A stretch of 6,268 bases of DNA from Betaproteobacteria bacterium (GCA_005883655.1 VBDA01000247.1:15734-22001); one strand, 5' to 3'. Numbered from the stretch's first letter, positions 1-6,268 are shown. Translations and numbers: made by a program. The notes: generated by a model from the letters alone, not told the origin.

Positions 1-1
1 G

Positions 2-385
2 TCGGTGCTGGAAGCCGTCGGCAGCACACTGTGGTGCGAGCGCGAAAGCGACCTGGATGCGGTGACGGCGATCTCCGGCAGCGGTCCGGCCTACGTTTTC
101 TACTTTCTGGAGGCGCTGGAAGATGCCGCTCGCGGCCTCGGCTTTGGCGACGTCGAAGCAAGACGTCTTGCGCTGGCGACGTTTTCGGGTGCGGTTCGAC
201 TGGCCGAGCAAAGCGATTCCGAACCGCTGCTCCTGCGGGCACAGGTGACGTCCAAGGGTGGCACCACCGAGCGCGGCATCGCCGCCCTCGAGCAGGCCGG
301 AACCAAGGCCGCCGTCGCGGCGGCGGCGCAAGCGGCGTTTGCGCGCGCTGGCGAGCTCGGTGATCTCTTCGGCAGCGAAAGTTGA
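2..385 (+). CDS. proC: Pyrroline-5-carboxylate reductase, C-terminal part (5' end outside window)
   Basis: This is the C-terminal part of ProC, which reduces 1-pyrroline-5-carboxylate to L-proline with NAD(P)H in the cytoplasm, the last step of proline synthesis. The reading frame is open from the window's first bases, so the GTG at 5 is an internal valine and not the start. About 127 residues are visible of a family length near 270, and the N-terminal Rossmann NAD(P) domain is missing. Visible landmarks are the helical dimerisation-domain segment AVTAISGSGPAYVFYFLEAL and the P5CR signature region QVTSKGGTTERGIAALEQAG. The C-terminus is alanine-rich and ends at a TGA at 383-385. The yggT start follows 10 nt downstream, so the two genes are probably co-transcribed. 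proC next to yggT is a common proteobacterial arrangement. Family assignment is very secure. Confidence 0.96.
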   Translation, partial: SVLEAVGSTLWCERESDLDAVTAISGSGPAYVFYFLEALEDAARGLGFGDVEARRLALATFSGAVRLAEQSDSEPLLLRAQVTSKGGTTERGIAALEQAGTKAAVAAAAQAAFARAGELGDLFGSES

Positions 386-395
386 GCCGCGCTTC

Positions 396-923
396 ATGCT
401 GAACCAGGCGCTGCGCTTTCTGATCGATACCGCGTTTGGCTTCGTCGTTTACGCCGCGCTGCTGCGTTTCATCATGCAATGGTGGCGAGCGCCGTTCAGG
501 AACCCCATCGGTCAGGCAGTCACGGCGCTCACCGATTGGGCGGTCAAGCCGCTGCGCAAATTGCTGCCGGGTTTCGGCGGTTACGACTGGGCGTCGCTCG
601 TCTTTGCGTGGGTCGGACAGGTGCTATGGCTCGCCGCGCTTGCCTCGCTCGGAAGCGCGGAATTTTCTGGCACGCTCGTCGGCTACCTGCTCTTGCTGGC
701 AGTCCTCGAGTTGCTCAGGGCGTCGCTGTGGATTCTGATCGGCGCGGTATTCATCCAGGCTATTTTGTCCTGGGTCGCGCCCGACGGCCCGCTCGCCGGC
801 GTACTCAACGCGCTGACATTTCGCGTTCTCGCTCCGATTCGGCGGGTCATCCCCCTGGCGCAGCTCGCGCTCATCCTGCCGTTGGCGTGGCTGGAGCAGA
901 GCCTCGCGCGGTTGTTTCAGTGA
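396..923 (+). CDS. yggT: YggT family integral membrane protein
   Basis: This is a 175-residue, very hydrophobic inner-membrane protein of the YggT family. Family members are linked to osmotic-shock tolerance and cell-envelope or division functions, but the biochemical role is not settled. It shows the expected internal duplication. Repeat 1 is near residues 22-58 (LLRFIMQWWRAPFRNPIGQ, then LTDWAVKPLRKLLP). Repeat 2 is near 121-153 (QAILSWVAPDGPLAG, then LTFRVLAPIRRVIP). Hydrophobic segments precede and separate the repeats (about 5-27, 66-85 and 94-126). I chose the ATG at 396, just after the proC stop, because homologues begin with an MLxQ-like start and the in-frame ATG at 258 lies inside proC. 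Only a weak ribosome-binding site is visible. After IRRVIP the family normally continues with a Pro-Leu-Gly-Gly-x-Asp stretch; here it reads PLAQLALILPLAW, so that motif is degraded and the tail is slightly short. Confidence 0.92.
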   Translation: MLNQALRFLIDTAFGFVVYAALLRFIMQWWRAPFRNPIGQAVTALTDWAVKPLRKLLPGFGGYDWASLVFAWVGQVLWLAALASLGSAEFSGTLVGYLLLLAVLELLRASLWILIGAVFIQAILSWVAPDGPLAGVLNALTFRVLAPIRRVIPLAQLALILPLAWLEQSLARLFQ

Positions 924-935
924 CGGCACCCGGCT

Positions 936-963
936 GGCGGCGCGACGCCGCCGACCCGGCGGC
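936..963. terminator. GC-rich hairpins between convergent yggT and ksgA (possible bidirectional terminator)
   Basis: The intergenic gap 924-992 holds a perfect 7-bp stem with a 3-nt loop (GGCGGCG at 936-942, CGCCGCC at 946-952). An alternative stem pairs GCCGCC at 947-952 with GGCGGC at 958-963. The two share one arm, so they exclude each other. A third inverted pair, CCGGAA at 984-989 with TTCCGG at 1000-1005, overlaps the ksgA stop codon. The position between two convergent genes fits a shared terminator, but neither strand has the U-run of a classical intrinsic terminator. Function is inferred from position and pairing only. Confidence 0.35.
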
Positions 964-992
964 CCGACAGCGATTGGGGATAACCGGAATCG

Positions 993-1775
993 CTAGAGGT
1001 TCCGGGCGAGCGCGTTGGCGAGCCGTACAAAGTCGCTGACGGCAAGCGTTTCGCCGCGCACGCCGGGGGCGATGCCCTCCCGCTCGAGCTCTTCCTCGGT
1101 TGCGAGCAGTTTGAGTGCGTTCTTCAGCGTCTTGCGACGCTGCCCGAAGGCGGCGGCGACGACCCGTGCGAAAAGCGCTTCGTCATCGATTTGCGCCCGC
1201 GCGCGCTCGAGCGGCGTCAGGCGCGCAATCGCCGAATCGACTAGCGGCATCGGCCGAAACGCCCCCGGCGGCACGATGAACAATCGCTCGATGCGAAAGC
1301 GGGTCTGCAGCATCACCGAGAGCCTGCCGTAGTCGGGCGTCGCCGGCGCGGCCGCCATCCGCTGCACGACTTCTCTTTGCAACATCACCGTCGCGTCGCG
1401 CAGGTTTGTCTCGTATTGCGCGAGGTGAAACAGCATCGGCGAAGAGATGTTGTACGGCAGGTTGCCGATGACGCGCAACTCTCGCCCAAGCGTCGCGAAG
1501 TCGAAGGTGAGCGCATCGACATTGTGCATGCGCAGCCGATCGGGGCTGAACTCGGCGCTCAATCGGGCGGCCAGATCGCGATCGATCTCGATGACGGCAA
1601 GCCGCTTGACCCGCGCCAGCAGTGGCCGCGTCAGCGCGCCGAGCCCGGGACCGATTTCGACGATGTTGTCATCGGGCGCCGGATCGACCGCGGCGACGAT
1701 GCGGTCGATGTACTGGCGATCGACAAGAAAGTTCTGGCCAAACCGCTTGCGCGGCGGGTGGCGGGCAGCAGTCAC
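993..1775 (-). CDS. ksgA: 16S rRNA (adenine(1518)-N6/adenine(1519)-N6)-dimethyltransferase
   Basis: KsgA (RsmA) uses S-adenosylmethionine to dimethylate A1518 and A1519 in the loop of 16S rRNA helix 45, a late 30S maturation step. Its loss is the classical cause of kasugamycin resistance. The 260-residue length is normal. Landmarks are the N-terminal RKRFGQNFL (9-17), the SAM-binding motif EIGPGLGALT (40-49), the acidic VIEID (61-65), catalytic motif IV NLPYN (105-109), VPPGAFRPMP (168-177), and GQRRKTLKNAL (211-221) in the C-terminal helical domain. The usual lysine in the PxPKVDSA stretch is leucine here (MPLVDSA). The start is a GTG. It is favoured because the same frame reaches the pdxA stop codon only seven codons upstream, and the RKRFGQ block sits at the usual distance from it. 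It lies 18 nt after pdxA, so it is probably the last gene of the operon. Confidence 0.97.
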   Translation of the reverse strand: MTAARHPPRKRFGQNFLVDRQYIDRIVAAVDPAPDDNIVEIGPGLGALTRPLLARVKRLAVIEIDRDLAARLSAEFSPDRLRMHNVDALTFDFATLGRELRVIGNLPYNISSPMLFHLAQYETNLRDATVMLQREVVQRMAAAPATPDYGRLSVMLQTRFRIERLFIVPPGAFRPMPLVDSAIARLTPLERARAQIDDEALFARVVAAAFGQRRKTLKNALKLLATEEELEREGIAPGVRGETLAVSDFVRLANALARNL

Positions 1776-1793
1776 ATGCGGGTCACGCGCGGA

Positions 1794-2795
1794 TCATGGG
1801 CGCGAGTGCTTGAGCTCGATGGCCAGCGCCACTGCCGCGAACAACGATCCCGGATCGGCGCTGCGGGCGCCGGCGCCGTCGGCGGCAAGGTCGAGCGCGG
1901 TGCCATGATCGACCGAGGTGCGCACGATCGGAAGCCCGAGGGTCACGTTGACGCCGTGGCCGAAGCTCGCGTGCTTCAGCACCGGCAGCCCCTGATCGTG
2001 GTACATCGCGATCACGCAATCGAATTCGCTCGCTTTGGCGGGAACGAAGACCGTATCGGCAGGAAGCGGACCGGCCACGGCTAGGCCCTGCTCGCGAAGC
2101 GCTGCCAGCGCCGGGGCGATGATCTCGATTTCCTCCCGGCCGAGATATCCGTCCTCGCCGGCATGAGGATTGAGGCCGCAGACCGCGATGCGCGGCTTGG
2201 CAATACGGAACTTGGCGGAGAGCTCGTCGGCGACGATGCGCACCGTTCGTGTCACCAGTGCTTCGGTGATCGCCGCCGGAACCGCGGAGAGCGGCAGGTG
2301 AGTGGTCGTCAGCGCTACGCGCAGCGGACCGGCCGCGGTGGCCCCGACCAGCATCATGACCACCGTGGCGCCGGTGCGCTCGGCGAGGAACTCGGTGTGG
2401 CCGCTGAATGCCATGCCGGCATCGTTGATCACGCTCTTTTGCACCGGCGCAGTGACCATGGCGGAGAATTCGCCGGCGAGGCATCCGGTCAACGCGGCGT
2501 CCAGCGTCGCGAGCACTGCCTTGGCATTGCCAGGGTCGAGTCGCCCGGGAACGACGGGAACCGCGAGCGGAAAATGCGCGACCTCGAAGGTTCCCGGCGC
2601 GGCGTCGCGCCCGCGAATATAAGGAACGATGCGCACTCCCGCACGCAGACGGCGGGCACGATCGCGCAACAGCTCGATGTCGCCGATACCGATCAGACGC
2701 GCGGCCCACCGACGCTCGGCCAGCCGCACGCAGAGGTCGGGGCCGATGCCCGCAGGTTCGCCCATGGTGATGGCGATGGGCGCGTTCGCGTTCAT
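1794..2795 (-). CDS. pdxA: 4-hydroxythreonine-4-phosphate dehydrogenase
   Basis: PdxA oxidises 4-phosphohydroxy-L-threonine with NAD(P). The product decarboxylates and feeds PdxJ in the DXP-dependent pyridoxal 5'-phosphate pathway. The 333-residue length is typical. The N-terminus carries the family MGEPAGIGP motif (11-19). Substrate and metal residues are all visible: GHTE (132-135), metal-binding His166 (TTTHLPL), His211 (NPHAGE) and His266 (YHDQG), with Lys274, Asn283 and Arg292 lining the phosphosubstrate site; these last six match the E. coli numbering. I chose the ATG at 2795 because it gives the standard N-terminus MNANAPIAITMGEPAG; the frame stays open far upstream inside the glycosidase gene, but that extension is antisense noise. 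Near residues 304-315 the usual LAGTGRADPGS stretch reads LAADGAGARSADPGS, about four residues longer. It begins 11 nt after the GH31 stop with no clear ribosome-binding site, which suggests translational coupling. The ksgA neighbour argues for true biosynthetic PdxA rather than a PdxA2-type sugar-acid enzyme. Confidence 0.95.
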   Translation of the reverse strand: MNANAPIAITMGEPAGIGPDLCVRLAERRWAARLIGIGDIELLRDRARRLRAGVRIVPYIRGRDAAPGTFEVAHFPLAVPVVPGRLDPGNAKAVLATLDAALTGCLAGEFSAMVTAPVQKSVINDAGMAFSGHTEFLAERTGATVVMMLVGATAAGPLRVALTTTHLPLSAVPAAITEALVTRTVRIVADELSAKFRIAKPRIAVCGLNPHAGEDGYLGREEIEIIAPALAALREQGLAVAGPLPADTVFVPAKASEFDCVIAMYHDQGLPVLKHASFGHGVNVTLGLPIVRTSVDHGTALDLAADGAGARSADPGSLFAAVALAIELKHSRP

Positions 2796-2806
2796 CGCGG
2801 AATGCT

Positions 2807-5035
2807 TTAGCTCAGCGGCTCGACGTGGATATCGGCTCCGTCGCCGAAAATTTCCACCTTGACCTCCGGCGCCGCGGACACCCGCACGCGTCCTTCGGGG
2901 AGCACGATCCTTGCCTGCACGAAACCTTCGAGCGCGTGCGACGGTGTGCCGAACAGCCACAGCGCGTCGAGCGGCTTCGCCTTGTCGATTTCGCCGGTGT
3001 GCTGCACGACCGGGCCGAGGGGAAGCGCGTAGCCCTCGCGTCCGAAGACCGGAAAACGGTCCAGCGTCGCGCGATAGCGGATCACCTGGCGGCCGGCCAG
3101 GCGCTGCCGGCTCGACAAGTCGTACCAGGCGCCGGGAGGCAATGCGATCTCGACCTCGCCGCCGGCGGCGACGATCGGCGCGACCAGCAGCGCGTCGCCG
3201 CACATGAACTGCGTCTCGAAGCTTCGCGTCAGCGCGGTCGTCGGAAAGGCCAGCGGCATCGCCCGCAACACCGGCAAACCGGTCGCGATGGCCCGTGCGA
3301 TTACGCTCTGCAGATACGGAAGCAAGCGGTAACGGAATTCGATCCACTGACGCGCGATCGCTTCGGTCTGGTCGCCGAATGCCCACGGCTCGCGAGCGCC
3401 GATGCCGTGCACCCGCATGTGCGAGCTGAAAACGCTCATCTGCAGCCAGCGCAGGTAAAGCTCCGCCGACGGCTGCACCGAGCCGTAGAAGCCGCCGATA
3501 TCGCTGGCGTGATACGGCACGCCGCTCATGCCCCACGACAGCCCGCCGCGGATGCTCGCCGCCAGGCCTTCCCAGTCGCTCTGCGGATCGCCGCCCCACT
3601 GGATCGGATATCGCTGGCTGCCGGTCCAGCCGGCGCGGGCCCAGACCATGGGCAAGCTGTCCTGGCTGCCGAATTTTTTCGTCGCCTCGTACACGCAGCG
3701 GTTGTACAGCAGTGGATAGACGTTGTGCAGGCGCTTGCCCCGGTCGCCGTTGAAGGCGACCGCGTCATCGGGAACGTGCTCGCCGAAGTCGCTCATGATG
3801 ACGTCGACGCCCGTTTCGAACAGCGACCGGTGCGCGTCGCGCCACCACGCATAGGCAGCGGGATTGGTGAAATCGACCAGACCACTTTCCGGCAGCGCGG
3901 TCAGCACGTCGCCGAAGGGCGAGGTCTCCGACGAAGTATCCCAGCCGAAGACATAGGGATCACCGTTCGCGGTCCTCAGCAGATAGTCCTTGTCCGCGAG
4001 CTCCTGAAACAGCGGCGAGTGAATGGATACGTACGGATATTCCCACACACAGATCTTGAGCGAGTTCGCCTTGATTTTCGCCAGCACCGACGGTGGATCG
4101 CGAAAGCGCTGCGGGTCCCAATGAAAATCGAAACGCGTCTGAGGGTCCCATGCCGCGCGGCCGTCGAAGGTGAGCACGTCACAGGGAATGCGGCGGGCGC
4201 GAAGCTTGACGGCGACCGCGGTGGCCTCCTCGGGCGTTCGATAGTAGGCTTTGGAGATCCAGAGCCCTAATCCCCACAGCGGGACATCCGGCGCGCGACC
4301 GGTGAGATGCGTGTAGTGATCCAGCACCTGCGCGGGATCGCGACCCAAAATGAGGAACAAGTCGAGCGCTTCATCGTCGACGATGGCGCAATAGGAGCGG
4401 TGCGACCATTCGGGGTAACCGACACCGTGGAGGACCCGTCCGGGGGTATTGACGAAGATGCCCCACGCCGACTTGCCCGAGCCCGGGCTCCAGCAGAACG
4501 GCACATTCTTGTAGGAGAGCCCGGTGTTGACGCCAAGCGCGTCTTCCACCTGCGACTCGATCAACTGCCCGCGCTTGTTGAGCGAGCCGAATTTCTCGCC
4601 CAGCCCGTACACCGGCTCACCGGAGCCCAGTGCGAAGGCGGCGATCCATTGCGCTCCCGTGCGCGCGCGGCCGATTACCGGCAGGCGCGTGAAGCCGCGG
4701 AAATGTTCATCGGTGATCGAAGCGAGAACCCGCAGACCGTCGTGAAACAGCTGGATCGACAGCGGCTCGCCTCCGATTTCAAGCCGCGTGTTGCCGGCAG
4801 TGAACGTCCAGAAGCCGGGTAAGGGCTGCGCCACCTCGCAGCGCTGGGCGCGGCCGAGGACGAGGCCATAGTCGGGGCGAGTATTGGGGCCGGCTCTGAG
4901 CCGGAAGATCCCGGGGCCGAAGCAATCGATTTCGAGGATGTCGCCGGTATTGGTCGCAAAAGCGGCGCCGGATGCGGTCGCGCCGAGACTATTGGACGCG
5001 TCGAGCCGGATGAAAGCGGTGGTATCGAGCCGCAT
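2807..5035 (-). CDS. Glycoside hydrolase family 31 protein, probable alpha-xylosidase or alpha-glucosidase
   Basis: This is a 742-residue retaining alpha-glycosidase of family GH31. The order is an N-terminal beta-sandwich (about 1-245, with the conserved YGLGEKFG at 143-150), a TIM barrel (about 250-580, starting at PLWGLGLWIS) and C-terminal beta domains (about 585-742). The catalytic nucleophile is Asp416 in SDFGEHVPDD, and the acid/base is Asp483 in QWGGDPQSDWEG. SDIGGF (511-516) and SSHMRVHG (537-544) are further family blocks. Length and layout resemble YicI-type alpha-xylosidases. However, YicI has Lys-Thr before the nucleophile where this protein has Met-Ser, and the subsite stretch reads FDGRAAW, so the substrate is uncertain. 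No signal peptide is seen, implying cytoplasmic action on imported oligosaccharides. The ATG at 5035 is preferred because the longer in-frame extension to 5326 runs back into the lactonase gene. The gap to that gene is 32 nt and to pdxA 11 nt, so it is probably within one operon. Confidence 0.9.
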   Translation of the reverse strand: MRLDTTAFIRLDASNSLGATASGAAFATNTGDILEIDCFGPGIFRLRAGPNTRPDYGLVLGRAQRCEVAQPLPGFWTFTAGNTRLEIGGEPLSIQLFHDGLRVLASITDEHFRGFTRLPVIGRARTGAQWIAAFALGSGEPVYGLGEKFGSLNKRGQLIESQVEDALGVNTGLSYKNVPFCWSPGSGKSAWGIFVNTPGRVLHGVGYPEWSHRSYCAIVDDEALDLFLILGRDPAQVLDHYTHLTGRAPDVPLWGLGLWISKAYYRTPEEATAVAVKLRARRIPCDVLTFDGRAAWDPQTRFDFHWDPQRFRDPPSVLAKIKANSLKICVWEYPYVSIHSPLFQELADKDYLLRTANGDPYVFGWDTSSETSPFGDVLTALPESGLVDFTNPAAYAWWRDAHRSLFETGVDVIMSDFGEHVPDDAVAFNGDRGKRLHNVYPLLYNRCVYEATKKFGSQDSLPMVWARAGWTGSQRYPIQWGGDPQSDWEGLAASIRGGLSWGMSGVPYHASDIGGFYGSVQPSAELYLRWLQMSVFSSHMRVHGIGAREPWAFGDQTEAIARQWIEFRYRLLPYLQSVIARAIATGLPVLRAMPLAFPTTALTRSFETQFMCGDALLVAPIVAAGGEVEIALPPGAWYDLSSRQRLAGRQVIRYRATLDRFPVFGREGYALPLGPVVQHTGEIDKAKPLDALWLFGTPSHALEGFVQARIVLPEGRVRVSAAPEVKVEIFGDGADIHVEPLS

Positions 5036-5067
5036 CGTGATGTCGCTATATCGTGGATCTGCTCGTT

Positions 5068-5943
5068 TCAGCCGCCGAACTTCGGCTCGGGCAATCCCGC
5101 GATATCGACCCGCATGGCGAAAATTCCACCCGACTCCGGAAGCCTCGCGAGCTCGTCGGCCTCGCGCTTCTGACGCGCGGTCGTCACATAGAGCGTGCGC
5201 AGGTCGTCGCCGCCAAACGCGCACATCGTCGGGCACATGGCGGGAACGGAATATTCGGTCAGCCGCAGTCCCTGCGGGGAGAGTCGAACCACCTTGGCGC
5301 CGCGATAAAAGGCGCACCAGTAGCAACCCTCGCTGTCCACCGCCGCGCCATCGGGCCGATCGGTTTCGCCCTCGAAATGCGCGAACACGCGGCCGTTCGC
5401 CGGTGTGCCGCGCGCGCCGTCGAAGTCGTACGCGCGGACCGTGCGCGCCGGCGTGTCGGCGTGGTACATCGTGCGGCCATCGGGGCTCCAGGCGAGCCCG
5501 TTCGAGATCGTCATGTCGTCGAGCACCGGAACGAGATCGAGATCGGATGACAGACGGTACAGCCGCGCGCTGCTGGCGTCCCGCTTTTCGTTCATAGTCC
5601 CTGCCCAGAAGCGTCCTTGCGCATCGGCGCGACCGTCATTGAAGCGGTGATGCTCAGGGTCGTACGGCGCCGCAGCGATCCTGCGCTCGAGGCCGCCTTG
5701 CCGATCGACGAACCAGATTCCATCACGCAGCGCCGCGACGAAGCCGCCACGGACCCGCAAGGCGAAACATCCGATCGCCTGCGGCATCGGCCACGCACTG
5801 TTGGTGCCGTGCGCGGGATCGAAGCGATTGAGCGAAGGCGCGTTGATGTCGATCCAATACAGCGCCTGCTCGTCGACCGACCACACCGGACACTCACCCA
5901 GACTGGCCTTGACGTCGAGCACGCATGTAAAGGAGGATTCCAT
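5068..5943 (-). CDS. SMP-30/gluconolactonase/LRE family sugar lactonase
   Basis: This is a 291-residue six-bladed beta-propeller lactonase, the normal family length. Such enzymes use one divalent cation to hydrolyse sugar 1,4- or 1,5-lactones to aldonic acids in the cytoplasm. The expected metal ligands are visible: Glu17 (LGECPVW), Asn148 (ISNGLAWS) and Asp198 (RPDGAAVD), the last also the likely general base. Arg100 and Asn102 (HRFNDGRAD) are the usual substrate contacts. The family block GRFWAGTM lies at 110-117. The ATG at 5943 puts Glu17 at the standard distance from the N-terminus. No convincing ribosome-binding site precedes it, and a second ATG 14 nt upstream lies in another frame within a short direct repeat. 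The flanking mutarotase and GH31 genes suggest a lactone derived from a released aldose such as xylose, galactose or glucose; family members include xylono-, arabino- and gluconolactonases, and sequence alone does not choose among them. Confidence 0.92.
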   Translation of the reverse strand: MESSFTCVLDVKASLGECPVWSVDEQALYWIDINAPSLNRFDPAHGTNSAWPMPQAIGCFALRVRGGFVAALRDGIWFVDRQGGLERRIAAAPYDPEHHRFNDGRADAQGRFWAGTMNEKRDASSARLYRLSSDLDLVPVLDDMTISNGLAWSPDGRTMYHADTPARTVRAYDFDGARGTPANGRVFAHFEGETDRPDGAAVDSEGCYWCAFYRGAKVVRLSPQGLRLTEYSVPAMCPTMCAFGGDDLRTLYVTTARQKREADELARLPESGGIFAMRVDIAGLPEPKFGG

Positions 5944-5957
5944 GGGCGGGATTCCAT
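5935..5957. repeat. 9-bp direct repeat over the lactonase start codon
   Basis: GGATTCCAT occurs at 5935-5943 and again at 5949-5957, a 14-nt period. Read on the - strand, each copy is ATGGAATCC. The downstream copy is the start of the lactonase gene. The upstream copy offers a second ATG that is out of frame with it. It may be chance or a small slippage duplication. Confidence 0.6.
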
Positions 5958-5965
5958 CGGCGGCG

Positions 5966-6268
5966 TCAGCCGTTCCGCGAGACTGAGATGCTCATCGTAC
6001 AAGAAAAAGATGCGCCCGGTGCGAGCACGCGGGTGCCCGTATCGCGATCTTCGCTGGCGCGGTTGAATGCATCGGTCATGTGCGTCACGGGTTCAAGCGC
6101 GAAAAACGACCTGCCCTCGGACTTATCCGAGGGAACGAACACGACCAGGTAGTCGCAAGCGCGGTCGCCGGCAATTTTCGCGGTGAGCCTGCGCGCCGGC
6201 CAGCGAACGGTCGCTGGTGGTCGCCAGCCAGCAAAGCAGTTGTCGAGCGTGGTGGCGCCGATGAGACG
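5966..6268 (-). CDS. Aldose 1-epimerase (mutarotase) family protein, C-terminal 100 residues (5' end outside window)
   Basis: The frame is open from the window end to a TGA at 5966-5968, giving the last 100 residues of a protein usually near 280-350. It has no start codon in view. Two blocks identify the galactose mutarotase-like fold: LDNCFAGW at fragment residues 8-15, and FFALEPVTHMTDAFN at 55-69, followed by TGTRVLAPGASFSCTMSISV, the usual final beta strands. Glu59 in LEPVTHMTDA is the likely general base that removes the anomeric hydroxyl proton, by analogy with GalM-type enzymes. These cytoplasmic enzymes interconvert alpha and beta anomers of aldoses. The missing N-terminal part prevents assignment to a GalM or YphB-like subgroup. 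It ends 22 nt before the lactonase start on the same strand, so it is probably co-transcribed and supplies the right anomer for a sugar dehydrogenase encoded further upstream or elsewhere. Confidence 0.88.
   Translation of the reverse strand, partial: RLIGATTLDNCFAGWRPPATVRWPARRLTAKIAGDRACDYLVVFVPSDKSEGRSFFALEPVTHMTDAFNRASEDRDTGTRVLAPGASFSCTMSISVSRNG

Noticed and set aside
258..395. N-terminal extension of the YggT frame
   Set aside because: It lies inside proC and encodes a Pro/Arg/Ser-rich stretch unlike the hydrophobic YggT N-terminus.
479..1039. + strand open frame spanning the yggT 3' end and the intergenic gap, considered as a DUF167/YggU gene often found after yggT
   Set aside because: The translation shows no DUF167 motifs and runs antisense into ksgA.
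1776..1793. pdxA and ksgA share a reading frame, separated by a single stop and six codons, suggesting a possible fusion or readthrough product
   Set aside because: Both proteins have normal complete ends and starts, and a one-in-three frame match is expected by chance.
2796..3599. Upstream extension of the pdxA frame by 268 codons
   Set aside because: It overlaps the GH31 gene on the same strand in another frame and is Arg-rich. Recognisable PdxA sequence begins only at the ATG at 2795.
2825..4270. Long + strand open frame (481 codons) opposite the GH31 gene
   Set aside because: It is fully antisense to a gene with intact catalytic motifs. Its translation is rich in Arg, Ala, Gln and His with no family motif, typical of a mirror frame in GC-rich DNA.
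5036..5090. Weak sigma70-like promoter before the GH31 gene on the - strand (CTGAAA, 17 nt, TATAGC)
   Set aside because: Each element matches only about four of six consensus bases, and the tight operon spacing makes chance more likely.
5036..5326. N-terminal extension of the GH31 frame to an ATG at 5326
   Set aside because: It overlaps the 3' end of the lactonase gene on the same strand in another frame and has no GH31 similarity. The ATG at 5035 gives a normal length.

Overview
The window is GC-rich bacterial DNA with dense, tightly packed genes. The proC-yggT pair, a pdxA-ksgA pair, and the character of the YggT and KsgA proteins suggest a betaproteobacterium or close relative. This is an inference from gene order and protein character only. 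No RNA genes, insertion sequences, CRISPR arrays or phage genes are visible, and no gene-free stretch exceeds 100 bases.

Layout: on the + strand (1-923) lie the 3' part of proC (pyrroline-5-carboxylate reductase) and, 10 nt later, a YggT-family membrane protein. A gap of about 70 nt with GC-rich hairpins separates them from a convergent block that fills the rest of the window. On the - strand, in transcription order, come the C-terminal part of an aldose 1-epimerase-like mutarotase (cut by the window end), an SMP-30/gluconolactonase-family sugar lactonase, a GH31 alpha-glycosidase resembling alpha-xylosidases, pdxA (pyridoxal phosphate synthesis) and ksgA/rsmA (16S rRNA dimethyltransferase). 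Gaps between these five genes are 22, 32, 11 and 18 nt, so they look like one transcription unit whose promoter lies beyond position 6268.

The three upstream genes make a coherent sugar module. The glycosidase would release an aldose from an imported alpha-linked oligosaccharide, the mutarotase would interconvert its anomers, and the lactonase would open the sugar lactone made by a dehydrogenase not seen here. This fits an oxidative pentose or hexose route, with xylose a candidate. The two downstream genes are housekeeping genes. In many proteobacteria pdxA-ksgA follow lptD-surA; here a sugar catabolic module takes that place. This junction is the most notable thing in the window. I did not find a clearly undescribed system: every gene belongs to a known family, and the unusual points are context, substrate-site residues and small sequence details.
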